Shown here piece by piece: positions 52,660-62,157 of a stretch of DNA of 64,000 nt. Each line of letters starts with the position of its first letter. Position 1 is the stretch's first letter. The position numbers and the translations under genes were made by a program. Origin of the DNA: Bradyrhizobium sp. ORS 285 (GTDB lineage: Bacteria; Pseudomonadota; Alphaproteobacteria; Rhizobiales; Xanthobacteraceae); the NCBI RefSeq assembly GCF_900176205.1, contig NZ_LT859959.1, positions 2,046,001 to 2,110,000 on the forward strand, written 5' to 3'. The notes beneath the pieces are model-generated. The model had not been told where the DNA came from and did not search any database. It worked only from the letters and a program-made list of their open reading frames with translations.

Positions 52660-53202
52660 TCAATCGACCGAGCCCTGCTTGAGCAGCTTCGGCGTGACGA
52701 AGGCCAGCAGATGGCCGCGCGCGAAGCTGACACCGCCCCAATCATCGGTATCGAAGTCGAAGATGGCGAGGCCTGATGTCGGCATGTTGCGCATCAGCTC
52801 ATGGCGGGCGTCGGCATCGCCGTGGGCGATCAGCGCCAGCGCCAGCTCGTGCATGCCGGGGTTGTGGCCGACAACCAGCAGCCGCTTGGGATCTAACGCG
52901 GCGGCGAGACGGATCTGATGCAGGATCTGCATCGGCTCGGCGGCGTAGAGCTCGGGCACCGATTCCACCTGCGGCGCGGGAACGCGGTCCTGCATCGCGG
53001 CGCGCGCGAGCTCCCAGGTTTGCTGCGCGCGCACGGCGGTCGAGACAAGCACCAGCTCCGGCCCGGGCGGGTGGCTGGCGATGAAGTCGCCGGTCATGGC
53101 GGCATCCTGGTGCCCGCGCTCGTCGAGACGCCGGTCCTGGTCGCGGCCCGAGGGCGCGTCAGTCTCGGTCTTGGCGTGGCGCAGCAGCATCAATCGGCGC
53201 AT
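52660..53202 (-). CDS. sixA: SixA-type phosphohistidine phosphatase
   Basis: A 180-residue histidine-phosphatase superfamily member. The RHAKTE motif with His9 is at the N-terminus; a second Arg (DRRLDERG) and the His in VVGHNPGMHE complete the active site. E. coli SixA dephosphorylates Hpt domains of ArcB and the nitrogen PTS protein NPr. The window also encodes an Hpt protein (40829), a possible but unproven substrate. It is followed by uspA and may share its transcript. Confidence 0.88.
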   Translation of the reverse strand: MRRLMLLRHAKTETDAPSGRDQDRRLDERGHQDAAMTGDFIASHPPGPELVLVSTAVRAQQTWELARAAMQDRVPAPQVESVPELYAAEPMQILHQIRLAAALDPKRLLVVGHNPGMHELALALIAHGDADARHELMRNMPTSGLAIFDFDTDDWGGVSFARGHLLAFVTPKLLKQGSVD

Positions 53203-53307
53203 GGATTCCGGTCTCGAATCGGTCAGGCTGGGTCAGGCTGTACCACGTCTCTTCATCGCCATTAAAAGCGTCATGACGTCCGGCACAGGGTTCGCTAAGA
53301 AAACGCC

Positions 53308-54735
53308 ATGAGCGAGACTTTCACAAGCGTGAACGATGACGCGGATGCCGCAGCTGCGATCGCCCGCACGAGGCTGAATTTCGATCTCGACGTCGATGTC
53401 TGCGTGGTCGGGGCGGGGCTGGCCGGGCTGACGACGGCGCTGTGCGCGGCGCGCCAGGGCGCCAGCGTCGCGGTGCTGGAAGGCCGTCAGGTCGGCTGGA
53501 ACGCCTCCGGCGCCATGGTCGGTACGGTGCTGCCCGGGTTCGACCTGGCGCTGCCGGACCTCATCGAGCGTGTCGGGTTGGAGCGGGCGCGGGCGCTGTG
53601 GGCGCTGTCATGGGAGGGGGCCGAGTTCATCCGCGCCCAGGCCGCCTCGATGCCGGGCATCGGCTTGAGCGAGGGCGCGCTCGAGGTGTCCAACGTCGAT
53701 GCCGGCGATGCGCTGATCCGCCGGCTGCAGATGCTGCATGAGGATTTCGACACCGAGGTCGAGGGCTGGCAGGTCGAGCGGGTCCGCAGCGAGCTCAAGA
53801 CCAGCCGCTATTTCCACGGCGTGTACTACCCGCGGGCGTTCCAGCTCGACGGCCGGACGTATGTTCATGCGCTGGCGCGGCTGGCGCACAAGGCCGGAGC
53901 GCGGATCTTCGAGGACACGCCGGTGGTCAGCATCGACGCCTCCGGCGTGCGCAAGCGCATCGTGACGCCGTCGGCGCGGATGCGGGCCTCGCATATCGTG
54001 CTGGCGGGGAACATTCATCTCGGCGCGCCCTTGCAGAAGCTGTCGGATACGCTGCTGCCGGTGTGGCGCTATGGCGGCGTCACCGCGCCGCTCGGTGAGC
54101 AGCTCGCCGAGGCGATCGCCTTCAGGGGCTCGGTCAGCGATACCGACGGCATCGATCATTTCCGCATCGTCGACGGCGACCGGCTGATGTGGGCGAGCCC
54201 GGAGACGACCTGGGACGCGCGCCCGAGCGGGTTTGCCTCGGCCTTGCAGCGCCGCATCCGCACCGTGTTCCCGCAGCTCGGCCGGGTCGAGATCACCGAG
54301 ACGTTCGGCGGTGTCACCGGCCAGACCGTGCACGGCATGCCGCAGATCGGCCAGCTCCGCAAAGGCCTGTGGGTGGCGAGCGGCTTCGGCCGCCAGGGCA
54401 TGAACACCTCGGCGATGGCCGGGCAATTGATCGCGCAAGGCATGTTCGCTGGCGACGAGCGCTGGAAGCTGTTTTCGCCGTTCGAGCTGGTCTGGGCGGG
54501 CGGCGTCAGCGGCCGGGTGGCCGGTCAGGTCGTCAATCTCTGGGTTCGTGGCCGCTCCGCTGCGGCCGGCACCTTGGCGCGGCACCGCGAGCGGGCGAGG
54601 GCGCAGGAGCGCCTCCGCGAGATCCGGGCGGCCGAAGCGCGGCAAAGGGCGGCGCAGCGGCCCGGCTCGCGGCTGCCGCTGCGGCCGCAGCCCTCCGACC
54701 TCACCCGCCGTCCGGATGCCGGGGAGGGCGGCTAG
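53308..54735 (+). CDS. FAD-dependent oxidoreductase (DAO family)
   Basis: A 475-residue amine or amino-acid oxidase-like flavoprotein. The dinucleotide site is VCVVGAGLAGLTTALCAAR, followed by the DAO-family GWNASGAMVG and the C-terminal GLWVASGFGRQGMNTSAMAGQLIAQGM (shown to GMNTSAMAG). It is closest in layout to gamma-glutamylputrescine oxidase-like proteins; the substrate is unknown. The C-terminus extends about 60 residues beyond the usual end as an Arg/Ala-rich helical tail. It stands alone. Confidence 0.87.
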   Translation: MSETFTSVNDDADAAAAIARTRLNFDLDVDVCVVGAGLAGLTTALCAARQGASVAVLEGRQVGWNASGAMVGTVLPGFDLALPDLIERVGLERARALWALSWEGAEFIRAQAASMPGIGLSEGALEVSNVDAGDALIRRLQMLHEDFDTEVEGWQVERVRSELKTSRYFHGVYYPRAFQLDGRTYVHALARLAHKAGARIFEDTPVVSIDASGVRKRIVTPSARMRASHIVLAGNIHLGAPLQKLSDTLLPVWRYGGVTAPLGEQLAEAIAFRGSVSDTDGIDHFRIVDGDRLMWASPETTWDARPSGFASALQRRIRTVFPQLGRVEITETFGGVTGQTVHGMPQIGQLRKGLWVASGFGRQGMNTSAMAGQLIAQGMFAGDERWKLFSPFELVWAGGVSGRVAGQVVNLWVRGRSAAAGTLARHRERARAQERLREIRAAEARQRAAQRPGSRLPLRPQPSDLTRRPDAGEGG

Positions 54736-54829
54736 CTCGCAAGAAAGTGAGCCGGAGGCCCCGCGGCCGACGTAACTTCGCGGACTCTCATCCGTAAATC
54801 CGGTAACCCACCGCCGTACGGAGGCAACC

Positions 54830-55333
54830 ATGATCGACCGACGCATGATGCTCACGACCACAGCCGGCCTGCTCGGCTTCGCTGCCCTGCGTTGGCTCGG
54901 CGGCTCTGCACCGGCCCGCGCCGCCGAGAAGTTCGAGATCGAGAAGACCGAGGCGGAGTGGCGTGCGCAACTGACGCCGGAGCAGTTCGACATTCTGCGG
55001 AAAGAAGGCACCGAGCGACCCTGGACCAGCCCGCTTCTGAAGGAGCACCGCAAGGGCACCTTCGCCTGCGCCGGCTGCGACCTGCCGCTGTTCTCCTCCG
55101 AGACCAAGTTCGACAGCGGCACCGGCTGGCCGAGCTTCTTCAAGCCGCTCGACAATGCGGTCGGCACCCGCCAGGACAAGACCTACGGCATGGTCCGCAC
55201 CGAGGTGCATTGCCGGCGCTGCGGCGGCCATCTCGGCCACGTGTTCGACGACGGCCCGAAGCCGACCGGCCTGCGCTATTGCATGGACGGATTGTCGCTG
55301 GTGTTCCACCCCGCGAGCCCGTCGTCGACCTGA
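54830..55333 (+). CDS. msrB: Exported methionine-R-sulfoxide reductase MsrB
   Basis: A 167-residue MsrB. A Tat-like signal ([18 protein letters not shown]) suggests periplasmic export in folded form. Zinc ligands are the CAGC and CRRC pairs, the substrate site SGTGWPSF and [13 protein letters not shown] are intact with the catalytic Cys in RYC. The residue after it reads M-D rather than the usual I/M-N. A periplasmic MsrB would repair methionine oxidation from hypochlorous or related stress. Followed by the flagellar cluster after 318 bp. Confidence 0.9.
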   Translation: MIDRRMMLTTTAGLLGFAALRWLGGSAPARAAEKFEIEKTEAEWRAQLTPEQFDILRKEGTERPWTSPLLKEHRKGTFACAGCDLPLFSSETKFDSGTGWPSFFKPLDNAVGTRQDKTYGMVRTEVHCRRCGGHLGHVFDDGPKPTGLRYCMDGLSLVFHPASPSST

Positions 55334-55368
55334 CAAAAATTCTGCGCCTGGCAAAAATTCTTCGCCTG
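55333..55368. repeat. Tandem 18-bp direct repeat upstream of flgE
   Basis: ACAAAAATTCTGCGCCTG is followed directly by GCAAAAATTCTTCGCCTG, two mismatches apart, at the end of msrB. It is about 200 bp upstream of the sigma-54 promoter and could be a binding site for a regulator of the flagellar operon. Confidence 0.5.
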
Positions 55369-55571
55369 AATTGTCGCGCGCGTCCGTTGAAGACCTTGAA
55401 AAGCGGGTCTTGAGGACGCGCCGGCGCCTGTCGCAAGCAGCCAGGCCGGAGCGCGATCGTGCGCGGCTGCCCCGGCAAGAACTGCCGGCTCGGCAATTGT
55501 TCACCACTTTCGATACCGCTTTTTTCACGTCGTTATTTTTCAAGTCGCTGATTTCACAGCGAAATGCCATC

Positions 55572-55586
55572 TGGCACGGTGATTGC
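55572..55586 (+). promoter_or_regulatory. Sigma-54 promoter of flgE
   Basis: TGGCACGGTGATTGC matches the consensus TGGCACG-N4-TTGC at every fixed position, 66 bp before the flgE start. Sigma-54 with FlbD-type activators drives hook genes in Caulobacter and relatives. Confidence 0.85.
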
Positions 55587-55651
55587 GACACATCTCCACG
55601 AAAACGCGGCCCAGGGCGGACCGGCCGCCGGGTCAATGTGGAGAGAATGGT

Positions 55652-57454
55652 ATGGGTATCTTCGACGCGATGAACACCTCGGTGAGCGGCCTGTCCGCTC
55701 AATCATTCGCGCTGCAGAACATTTCCGGTAACATCGCGAACGCCTCGACCACCGGCTACAAGGGCATCGGCACCAGCTTCGAAGACCTCATTCCGAACGC
55801 CACCAACCCGACCCGGCAGAACGCCGGCGGCGTCACCGCCTTCGCCAAGGCGACCATCACCACCCAGGGCACGGTCTCGACCTCCTCGGTCGCCACCAAC
55901 ATGGCGATCAACGGCGACGGCTTCTTCAACGTGCAGAAGGCCTCGTCGGTGGTCGACAACGTGCCGGTCTTCACCGGCGTCACGAACTACACGCGCCGCG
56001 GTGACTTCCAGCTCAACGCCAACGGCAACCTGATCAACGGCGCCGGCTACTACCTGATGGGCGTCGCGGTCGACGCCAAGACCGGCAACGCCACCGGCAA
56101 CGTGCCGACCGTGCTGCAGTTCGCCAACAACTTCGTTCCGGCGCAGGCGACCACCGCGATCCAATACGCCGCCAACCTGCCGACGCAGCCGAAGACGGCC
56201 GCCAGCGGCAATGCGGCCACGGGCACGCTGGTCGCGGCCGGCGGCCTCAATTCGGCTGACCTGTCGAACGTGCCGCTGCCGGTCGGTACCAATTTCTACT
56301 ATGACAAGACTGTGACTGGCGCCACGGCTCAGAACAAGGTCCCGGCGCAGATCACGACCTCGACACTGTTGAGCGGTGCGAGCGGCGACTCGATCTCGAG
56401 CAACTTCACCGCTGGCGACACCATCACGCTCACCGGCAGCGCTGGCGACGTCGTCACCTTCACCTTCGTCGCCTCCGGTGCGTCGGGCACCCAGATCAAT
56501 GTCGGCGACTCCGTCGGCACGCTGCTCGCCAAGATCGGCGCCGTGACCGGCGTGCAGCCAACCATCACCTCCGGCCAGATCACGTTGCATTCCGGCAGCG
56601 GCGAGGACTGGAGCCTCAGCAGTGCGTCCGCGGGATTCACTGCACTCGGCTTGACATCACCGGTCGCGCTGACTCGCAACTCCAGCGCGGGCACTGGGAT
56701 CGTGATCGGAAACGACCTCACCAACTTCAATAACGAGACGATCTCGGGCGGCGCTGTGACGACCTACAACTCGTCGGGCACACCGGTGAACGTCCAGTTG
56801 CGCTGGGGCAAGACCGACAGCTCGACCCTCGGTACGGGCCACAAGGATACCTGGAACCTGTTCTATCAGACCAACTCCAGCGCCACCGGCTCGACGGTCG
56901 CCTGGCAGAACGTCGGCACCAACTTTACATTCGCCTCCGACGGCTCGCTGATCTCGCCGACGACCTCCAACATCTCGATTCCCAACGTCGTGGTCGACGG
57001 CACCACGCTCGGCACGGTCAGCCTCAACATCTCCTCGGGCGCGTTGACGCAATATGCCAGCACGATCGGCTCGGCGACGATCAACCAGATCTCGCAGAAC
57101 GGCTTCGCCGCCGGTCAGCTGCAGTCGGTTGCCGTCAACAACAGCGGCATCGTCACCGGCACCTTCTCCAACGGCCAGACCATCAATCTGGCGCAGGTGA
57201 CGCTGTCGCACTTCAACGGCACCAACTACCTGAAGGCGCTCGACGGTGGTGCCTATGAGGCGACCGATCAGTCCGGCCAGGCGATCATCGGTGCAACCGG
57301 CAAGATCTCGGGCGGCTCGCTCGAGGGCTCGAACACCGATATCGCCGACGAGTTCACCAAGCTGATCGTGACCCAGCAGGCCTATTCGGCCAACACCAAG
57401 GTGATCACGACGGCCAATTCGATGGTGCAGGATCTTCTGAACGTGCTGCGCTAA
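55652..57454 (+). CDS. flgE: Flagellar hook protein FlgE with inserted domain
   Basis: A 600-residue hook subunit. The N-terminal flg_bb_rod region (MGIFDAMNTSVSGLSAQSFAL, ISGNIANASTTGYKG) and C-terminal FlgE end (SGGSLEGSNTDIADEFTKLIVTQQAYSANTKVITTANSMVQDLL, in pieces) are intact. A DUF1522-like domain is inserted at about residues 237-336. It polymerises into the universal joint outside the cell, exported by the flagellar type III apparatus. Length is greater than E. coli FlgE (about 400). ATG 55652 has GAGAG upstream. First gene of an flgE-flgK-flgL operon under a sigma-54 promoter. Confidence 0.95.
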   Translation: MGIFDAMNTSVSGLSAQSFALQNISGNIANASTTGYKGIGTSFEDLIPNATNPTRQNAGGVTAFAKATITTQGTVSTSSVATNMAINGDGFFNVQKASSVVDNVPVFTGVTNYTRRGDFQLNANGNLINGAGYYLMGVAVDAKTGNATGNVPTVLQFANNFVPAQATTAIQYAANLPTQPKTAASGNAATGTLVAAGGLNSADLSNVPLPVGTNFYYDKTVTGATAQNKVPAQITTSTLLSGASGDSISSNFTAGDTITLTGSAGDVVTFTFVASGASGTQINVGDSVGTLLAKIGAVTGVQPTITSGQITLHSGSGEDWSLSSASAGFTALGLTSPVALTRNSSAGTGIVIGNDLTNFNNETISGGAVTTYNSSGTPVNVQLRWGKTDSSTLGTGHKDTWNLFYQTNSSATGSTVAWQNVGTNFTFASDGSLISPTTSNISIPNVVVDGTTLGTVSLNISSGALTQYASTIGSATINQISQNGFAAGQLQSVAVNNSGIVTGTFSNGQTINLAQVTLSHFNGTNYLKALDGGAYEATDQSGQAIIGATGKISGGSLEGSNTDIADEFTKLIVTQQAYSANTKVITTANSMVQDLLNVLR

Positions 57455-57498
57455 ACGCGCAGCCACGTGGCAGTTGAATTGACATAAGGCAAACGAAC

Positions 57499-59364
57499 AT
57501 GGGTTTGAGTTCAGCCCTCGCCACCGCGATGTCCGGCCTGCGCTCGACGCAGGCGGCGCTCTCGATCATCTCGTCGAACGTCGCCAACGCCAACACGCCC
57601 GGCTACGTCGCGCAGAATCCGAACCAAATCGAGGTCGCCTCCGGCGGCTTCGGCTCGACGGTGATGACGACCGGCGTCAACCGTCAGCTCGACCTGTTCG
57701 TGCAGAACCAGCTCCGCACCGAGACATCGGGCGGAGCTTACGCCAATCAGATGGCCAACATCCTGACCCAGCTGCAGAGCGTCTACGGCACGCCCGGCGG
57801 CAGCGGCACCCTGGAGACGGCGCTCAACAATTTCACGACGGCGCTGCAGTCGCTGTCGAACAATCCGAGCAACCAGTCGGCGCAATCCGTCGCACTGTCG
57901 GCGGCGCAGGGGCTGGCGCAGCAGCTCAACGCCACCACCAAGGGCATCCAGACGCTGCGTACCAATGTCGAGCAGGACATCGGCAACTCGGCGACGCAGG
58001 CGAATGCGGCGATCAAGCAGATCGGCACGTTGAACATGCAGCTGCAGGGGCTCAGCCCCTCCGATCCGCTGTCGGCGACGTTGCAGGACCAGCGCGACAA
58101 CGCCATCGACACGCTCTCAAAATATGTCGACATCCGCGTCGTCCCGGACGCGACCAACGGCATCAGCGTGTTCACCAATTCGGGCATCCAACTGGTCGGC
58201 GCCGGGCTGACCTCGGAGTTCACCTTCTCCTCGCCGGGCACGTTGGATGCCACCTCGCTCTACAACAGCAATCCAACCAAGACCGGCGTCGGCCAGCTCA
58301 ACATCAAGCTGTCCAACGGCGTGTCGCTCGACGTCGTCGCCAACAATCTGCTCAACTCCGGCCAGATCGCGGCCGACCTGAAGCTGCGCGACCAAACCCT
58401 GGTGCAGGCGCAGACCCAGGCCGACCAGCTCGCTGCGACGATGTCCTCGGCGCTGTCGGACAAGACGACGGCAGGCACCGCCGTGACCGGCCCGCCGGCG
58501 GGTTTCGACGTCTCGACCACGGGCCTGCTCGCCGGCAACACCATCAATCTGACCTACACGGATTCCAGCAACGTCCAGCGCCAGGTCAAGATCGTCAACG
58601 TCAACGATCCCGCCGCGCTGCCGCTGCAGAATGCGACCGGCGCCAACCCGTCCTATGTCGGCGTCGACTTCTCGCTCGGCATGGCCTCGGTGGTGACGCA
58701 GCTCAACAGCGCGCTCGGGTCGGCGCATCTGCAGTTCGCCAATCCCTCCGGCACGACGCTGCGCATCACCGATGACGGTACCAGCCAGGCGACCGTGAGG
58801 GCTGCCTCGTCGACCACGACGGTGCAGACACTGGCGAGCGGCAATGCGCAGCTGCCGCTGTTCACCGATGGCGGCGCGCTCTACACCGGCAAGATCACCT
58901 CGACCGGCATCCAGATGACCGGTCTCGCCGGGCGGCTCAACGTCAATCCGGCGCTGCTCAACGACGCCACCAAGCTGTCGACTTATTCGACCTCGCCGCA
59001 GACGCCGGCGGGCGACTCGACGCGGCCGGACTTCCTGTTCGCGCAGCTGACCTCGGCCAGCTTCAGCTACTCGCCGACGACGGGGCTCGGATCGGCCGCG
59101 CAGCCATTCCAGGGCACGGTGTCCGGCTATCTGCAGCAGTTCGTCAGCCAGCAGGGCAGCGCCGCCAACCTCGCGACGCAGCTCAACCAAGGCCAGAGCG
59201 TGGTCGTCAGCACGCTGAAGGAAAAGTTCCACGCCACCGCCGGGGTCAACATGGACAGCGAGATGTCCAACCTGATCCAGGTCCAGAACACCTATGCGGC
59301 CAACGCCCATATCATGTCGGTCGTGCAAAGCATGATGCAGAGCCTGCTCCAGGCCTATCAGTAA
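57499..59364 (+). CDS. flgK: Hook-associated protein FlgK (HAP1)
   Basis: A 621-residue hook-filament junction protein. The N-terminal MGLSSALATAMSGLRSTQAAL with SSNVANANTPGYVAQ and the C-terminal MDSEMSNLIQVQNTYAANAHIMSVVQSMMQSLLQAYQ (in pieces) are the conserved coiled-coil ends; the middle is variable and beta-rich. It lies 44 bp after flgE and 12 bp before flgL. No consensus sigma-54 site separates it from flgE, so it is co-transcribed. Confidence 0.95.
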   Translation: MGLSSALATAMSGLRSTQAALSIISSNVANANTPGYVAQNPNQIEVASGGFGSTVMTTGVNRQLDLFVQNQLRTETSGGAYANQMANILTQLQSVYGTPGGSGTLETALNNFTTALQSLSNNPSNQSAQSVALSAAQGLAQQLNATTKGIQTLRTNVEQDIGNSATQANAAIKQIGTLNMQLQGLSPSDPLSATLQDQRDNAIDTLSKYVDIRVVPDATNGISVFTNSGIQLVGAGLTSEFTFSSPGTLDATSLYNSNPTKTGVGQLNIKLSNGVSLDVVANNLLNSGQIAADLKLRDQTLVQAQTQADQLAATMSSALSDKTTAGTAVTGPPAGFDVSTTGLLAGNTINLTYTDSSNVQRQVKIVNVNDPAALPLQNATGANPSYVGVDFSLGMASVVTQLNSALGSAHLQFANPSGTTLRITDDGTSQATVRAASSTTTVQTLASGNAQLPLFTDGGALYTGKITSTGIQMTGLAGRLNVNPALLNDATKLSTYSTSPQTPAGDSTRPDFLFAQLTSASFSYSPTTGLGSAAQPFQGTVSGYLQQFVSQQGSAANLATQLNQGQSVVVSTLKEKFHATAGVNMDSEMSNLIQVQNTYAANAHIMSVVQSMMQSLLQAYQ

Positions 59365-59376
59365 GGCGCGTGTAAG

Positions 59377-61248
59377 ATGACGATCACCAGTGTCAACTAC
59401 GGAACGTCTCTGCTCGGCCTGTCCGTGCGGAACATCTCCAACCAGCTCGCCGACCTCTCAACCCAGCTCTCGAGCGGCGTCAAGTCCAACCAATACGCCG
59501 GCATGGGCCCGGACGAGGGCTTTGCCATCGCGGCGCGGGCGCAGCTCGCGAACATCTCCTCGTTCACTTTGACGATGACCCACGTCAACACGGTGATCGG
59601 CGCGGTCAACACCTCGCTGCAGTCGCTGTCGAAGATCAACGGGCAAGTCCAGAGCGGCGCCTCGGCGACGCCGCAGAACCTGACCAGCACCGGCCAGACC
59701 ACGGGGCAGCTCACGGCGCTGTCCAATTTGTCGGCGATCACCGGCATTCTCAATACCCAGGTCGGCGACCGCTTCATCTTCTCCGGCACCGCCACCGACC
59801 GGCCGGCGATCGCCTCGGCTGACGACATCCTCAACGGCACGGCCACGCAAGCCGGCCTGAAGCAGGTCATCGCCGAGCGGCAGCAGGCCGATCTCGGACT
59901 GAACGGTCTCGGTCGTCTCAATCTCTCGGCCTCGGCGACGATGCCGATCACGCTTTCGGAAGATGTCGCGGGGTCGCCCTTCGGCTTCAAGCTGAGCAAT
60001 GTCAATTCGTCGCTGACCAATGCGACCGTGACCGGGCCGTCCGGCTCGCCGGCCGGCATCTCGGTCGATCTCACCGCCGGCAATCCCAACGCCGGCGACC
60101 AGATCAGCTTCACCTTCAAGCTGCCCGACGGCACCTCGGAAGCGATCAAGCTGACGGCCTCGACCACGACGCCGGCGCCTGCCAACACGTTTGCGATCGG
60201 CGCGACGCCGGCGGCGACCTCGGCCAATCTCAATGCGGCGCTGAATACGGCGCTCACGACGCTGGCCAACACCTCGCTGGTCGCGGCCTCCGCCGTGACG
60301 GCCGGCGACAACTTCTTCAACACCGCAAGCGCGGTGTCGGGCACCGCCGTCAACAACAAGGCTGCGACGCCGGCGCCAATCACAGGCGCGACGCTGCTGT
60401 CGGGCGGGACCAACTCCGACTCGATCTCGACCAACTTCACCGCCGGCGACACCCTGACGGTGAATGGGCAGACGCTGACCTTCGTCGCCTCCGGCGCCGT
60501 CGGCAACAATCAGATCAATGTCGGCGATAGCGTACAGACGCTGCTTTCGAAGATCGACACGCTGAGCGGCACGTCGAAGGCCTCCACCGTCAGTGGCGGC
60601 GTGATCACTCTGCGGACCGATAACGCCGCGAGCTTCTCGGTGTCGAGTTCGAATGCCGGCGCGTTCGCGGCGTTGGGCTTTTCCGGCACGGTCACCGCGC
60701 CGACGCCGCCGCTGCGTGTGTCCGGTTCACCGCTTGCGTCGGCGACCAGCCTCGTCAACGGTTCGGCCAATACGGTCAACTGGTACACCGGCAACAGCGG
60801 CCCGGGCTCGGCGCGATCCAGCGCGACGATCCGCATCGACACCGCGCAGAGCATCCAGTTCGGCGCCCAGGGCAACGAGTTCGCGATCCGCAACCTCGTG
60901 CAGCAGACTGCGGTCTATGCCGCCGTCAACACGCCGCCGGCGGGCGCCAATGCGGGGCAGCAGATCGGCGCGCTCAGCCAGCGCATCGCCGCCAACCTGA
61001 CGCCGCAGCTCGGCCAGCAGACGATCTCGGATATCCAGACCGACTTCGCCAACGCCCAGACCACGATGAAGGACGCGACGGCGCGCCAGACCCAGGCGAA
61101 GGCGGCGATGCAGGCCATGGTCGACCAGACCGAGGGGATCTCGCAGCAGGAGGTCGCGAGCCAGATTCTGCAGCTCCAGACCAATCTGCAGGCGTCCTAT
61201 CAGACCACCGCGATGCTCGCCCAGCTGACCCTGGTCAAATACCTGTAA
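59377..61248 (+). CDS. flgL: Hook-associated protein FlgL (HAP3) with inserted domain
   Basis: A 623-residue flagellin-like junction protein. Conserved flagellin-type ends (MTITSVNYGTSLLGLSVRNI, QLSSGVKSNQYAGMGPDEG; C-terminal QILQLQTNLQASYQTTAMLAQLTLVKYL in pieces) flank variable domains. Residues 338-435 are homologous to the DUF1522-like insert of the FlgE encoded upstream (TAGDTLTVNGQTLTFVASG...INVGDSVQTLLSKI). At more than twice the length of E. coli FlgL (317) it is enlarged by these inserts. Starts 12 bp after flgK. Confidence 0.93.
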   Translation: MTITSVNYGTSLLGLSVRNISNQLADLSTQLSSGVKSNQYAGMGPDEGFAIAARAQLANISSFTLTMTHVNTVIGAVNTSLQSLSKINGQVQSGASATPQNLTSTGQTTGQLTALSNLSAITGILNTQVGDRFIFSGTATDRPAIASADDILNGTATQAGLKQVIAERQQADLGLNGLGRLNLSASATMPITLSEDVAGSPFGFKLSNVNSSLTNATVTGPSGSPAGISVDLTAGNPNAGDQISFTFKLPDGTSEAIKLTASTTTPAPANTFAIGATPAATSANLNAALNTALTTLANTSLVAASAVTAGDNFFNTASAVSGTAVNNKAATPAPITGATLLSGGTNSDSISTNFTAGDTLTVNGQTLTFVASGAVGNNQINVGDSVQTLLSKIDTLSGTSKASTVSGGVITLRTDNAASFSVSSSNAGAFAALGFSGTVTAPTPPLRVSGSPLASATSLVNGSANTVNWYTGNSGPGSARSSATIRIDTAQSIQFGAQGNEFAIRNLVQQTAVYAAVNTPPAGANAGQQIGALSQRIAANLTPQLGQQTISDIQTDFANAQTTMKDATARQTQAKAAMQAMVDQTEGISQQEVASQILQLQTNLQASYQTTAMLAQLTLVKYL

Positions 61249-61268
61249 AACAACGGGGGAGGCGGTGG

Positions 61269-61285
61269 TTAGGCTTTCGTTAACC
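61269..61285 (+). promoter_or_regulatory. Near-consensus CtrA box before the glycosyltransferase-like gene
   Basis: TTAGGCTTTCGTTAACC differs from TTAA-N7-TTAACC at one base. It overlaps a small GTGGTTA/TAACCAC hairpin and ends 58 bp before the GTG start at 61344, a promoter-like distance. Confidence 0.45.
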
Positions 61286-61343
61286 ACGTCTCTTTAGCTT
61301 TTGTTCAGATCTGGGGCGAGAGCCTCTTTGTCTGGAGGCTGAC

Positions 61344-62147
61344 GTGAGTGACGTGACGGACGAGCGGATCCACCTGGTGGTCGCCACCCCGTGTTTCGGC
61401 GGACAGGTGTCGAGCATCTATGCGAGCTCGATCTTCGCCCTGCAGCGCGAGCTGCGCGCCACCTCCAATGTCGGCCTGACCGTCCACATGCGTGATGGCG
61501 ATGCGCTGATCACCCGCGCGAGGGCGAACCTCGTCACGCTGTTCCTCAACGATCCCACGGCGACGCATCTCCTGTTCGTCGATGCCGATATCGGCTTCAC
61601 GCCGAAGCAGGTGTTTCGCCTGATCGAGTCCGGCGGCGACATGGTCGCCGGCGTCTATCCGGTCAAGAAGGTCAATTGGACCAAGGCGCGCCGCGCCATC
61701 CAGTCCAACCGCATGGATGTTCCGGCGGCGTCGCTCGACTACGTGCTCGAGATCGACGATCCCGACCATGTCGCTGTCGTCAACGGCTTCACCCGGGTGC
61801 GCTATGCCGGCACCGGCTTCCTGATGATCCGCCGCCGCGTCATCGAGGCGATGATCGCGCATCCGGCCTACGCACCCTTGCAGTTCTTCCGCGAGCATTC
61901 GCACGATGCGCTGGCCGGCAGCCCCAATCGTTTCGCGCTGTTCGAATGCATGATCGACCCGGAGACCGGCACCTATCTCAGCGAGGATTTCGCGTTCTGC
62001 AAGCGCTGGACCGATCTCGGCGGCGAGATCTGGGCCGACCTCGACAGCCGGCTCGACCATGTCGGTCCCTCGGTGTTCCACGGCAACGTCGCCTCGCAAT
62101 TCGCATCGGCCGTGAACGTCCCCACGGCCGCCGCCGACGCAGCGTGA
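61344..62147 (+). CDS. Glycosyltransferase-like (GT-A fold) protein
   Basis: A 267-residue soluble protein. LVVATPCFGGQVSSIYASSI and DALITRARANLVTLFLNDP lead to a DxD motif, Asp80-Ala-Asp82 in HLLFVDADIGF, typical of GT-A glycosyltransferases; GTGFLMIRRRVIE and EDFAFCKRWTDLGGEIWAD resemble the acceptor side. The family is not one I can name. GTG 61344 is preceded by GGAGG. It follows flgL by 95 bp and is 10 bp from the PLP-fold gene, so it is likely the first gene of an operon that may decorate a flagellar or envelope component; that role is inferred from position. Confidence 0.72.
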   Translation: MSDVTDERIHLVVATPCFGGQVSSIYASSIFALQRELRATSNVGLTVHMRDGDALITRARANLVTLFLNDPTATHLLFVDADIGFTPKQVFRLIESGGDMVAGVYPVKKVNWTKARRAIQSNRMDVPAASLDYVLEIDDPDHVAVVNGFTRVRYAGTGFLMIRRRVIEAMIAHPAYAPLQFFREHSHDALAGSPNRFALFECMIDPETGTYLSEDFAFCKRWTDLGGEIWADLDSRLDHVGPSVFHGNVASQFASAVNVPTAAADAA

Positions 62148-62157
62148 CGATCGCGCC

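Noticed and set aside
57468..57482. Possible second sigma-54 site before flgK (TGGCAGTTGAATTGA)
   Set aside because: The essential -12 GC is GA here and the -24 half is only partial, so I treat flgK as part of the flgE operon.
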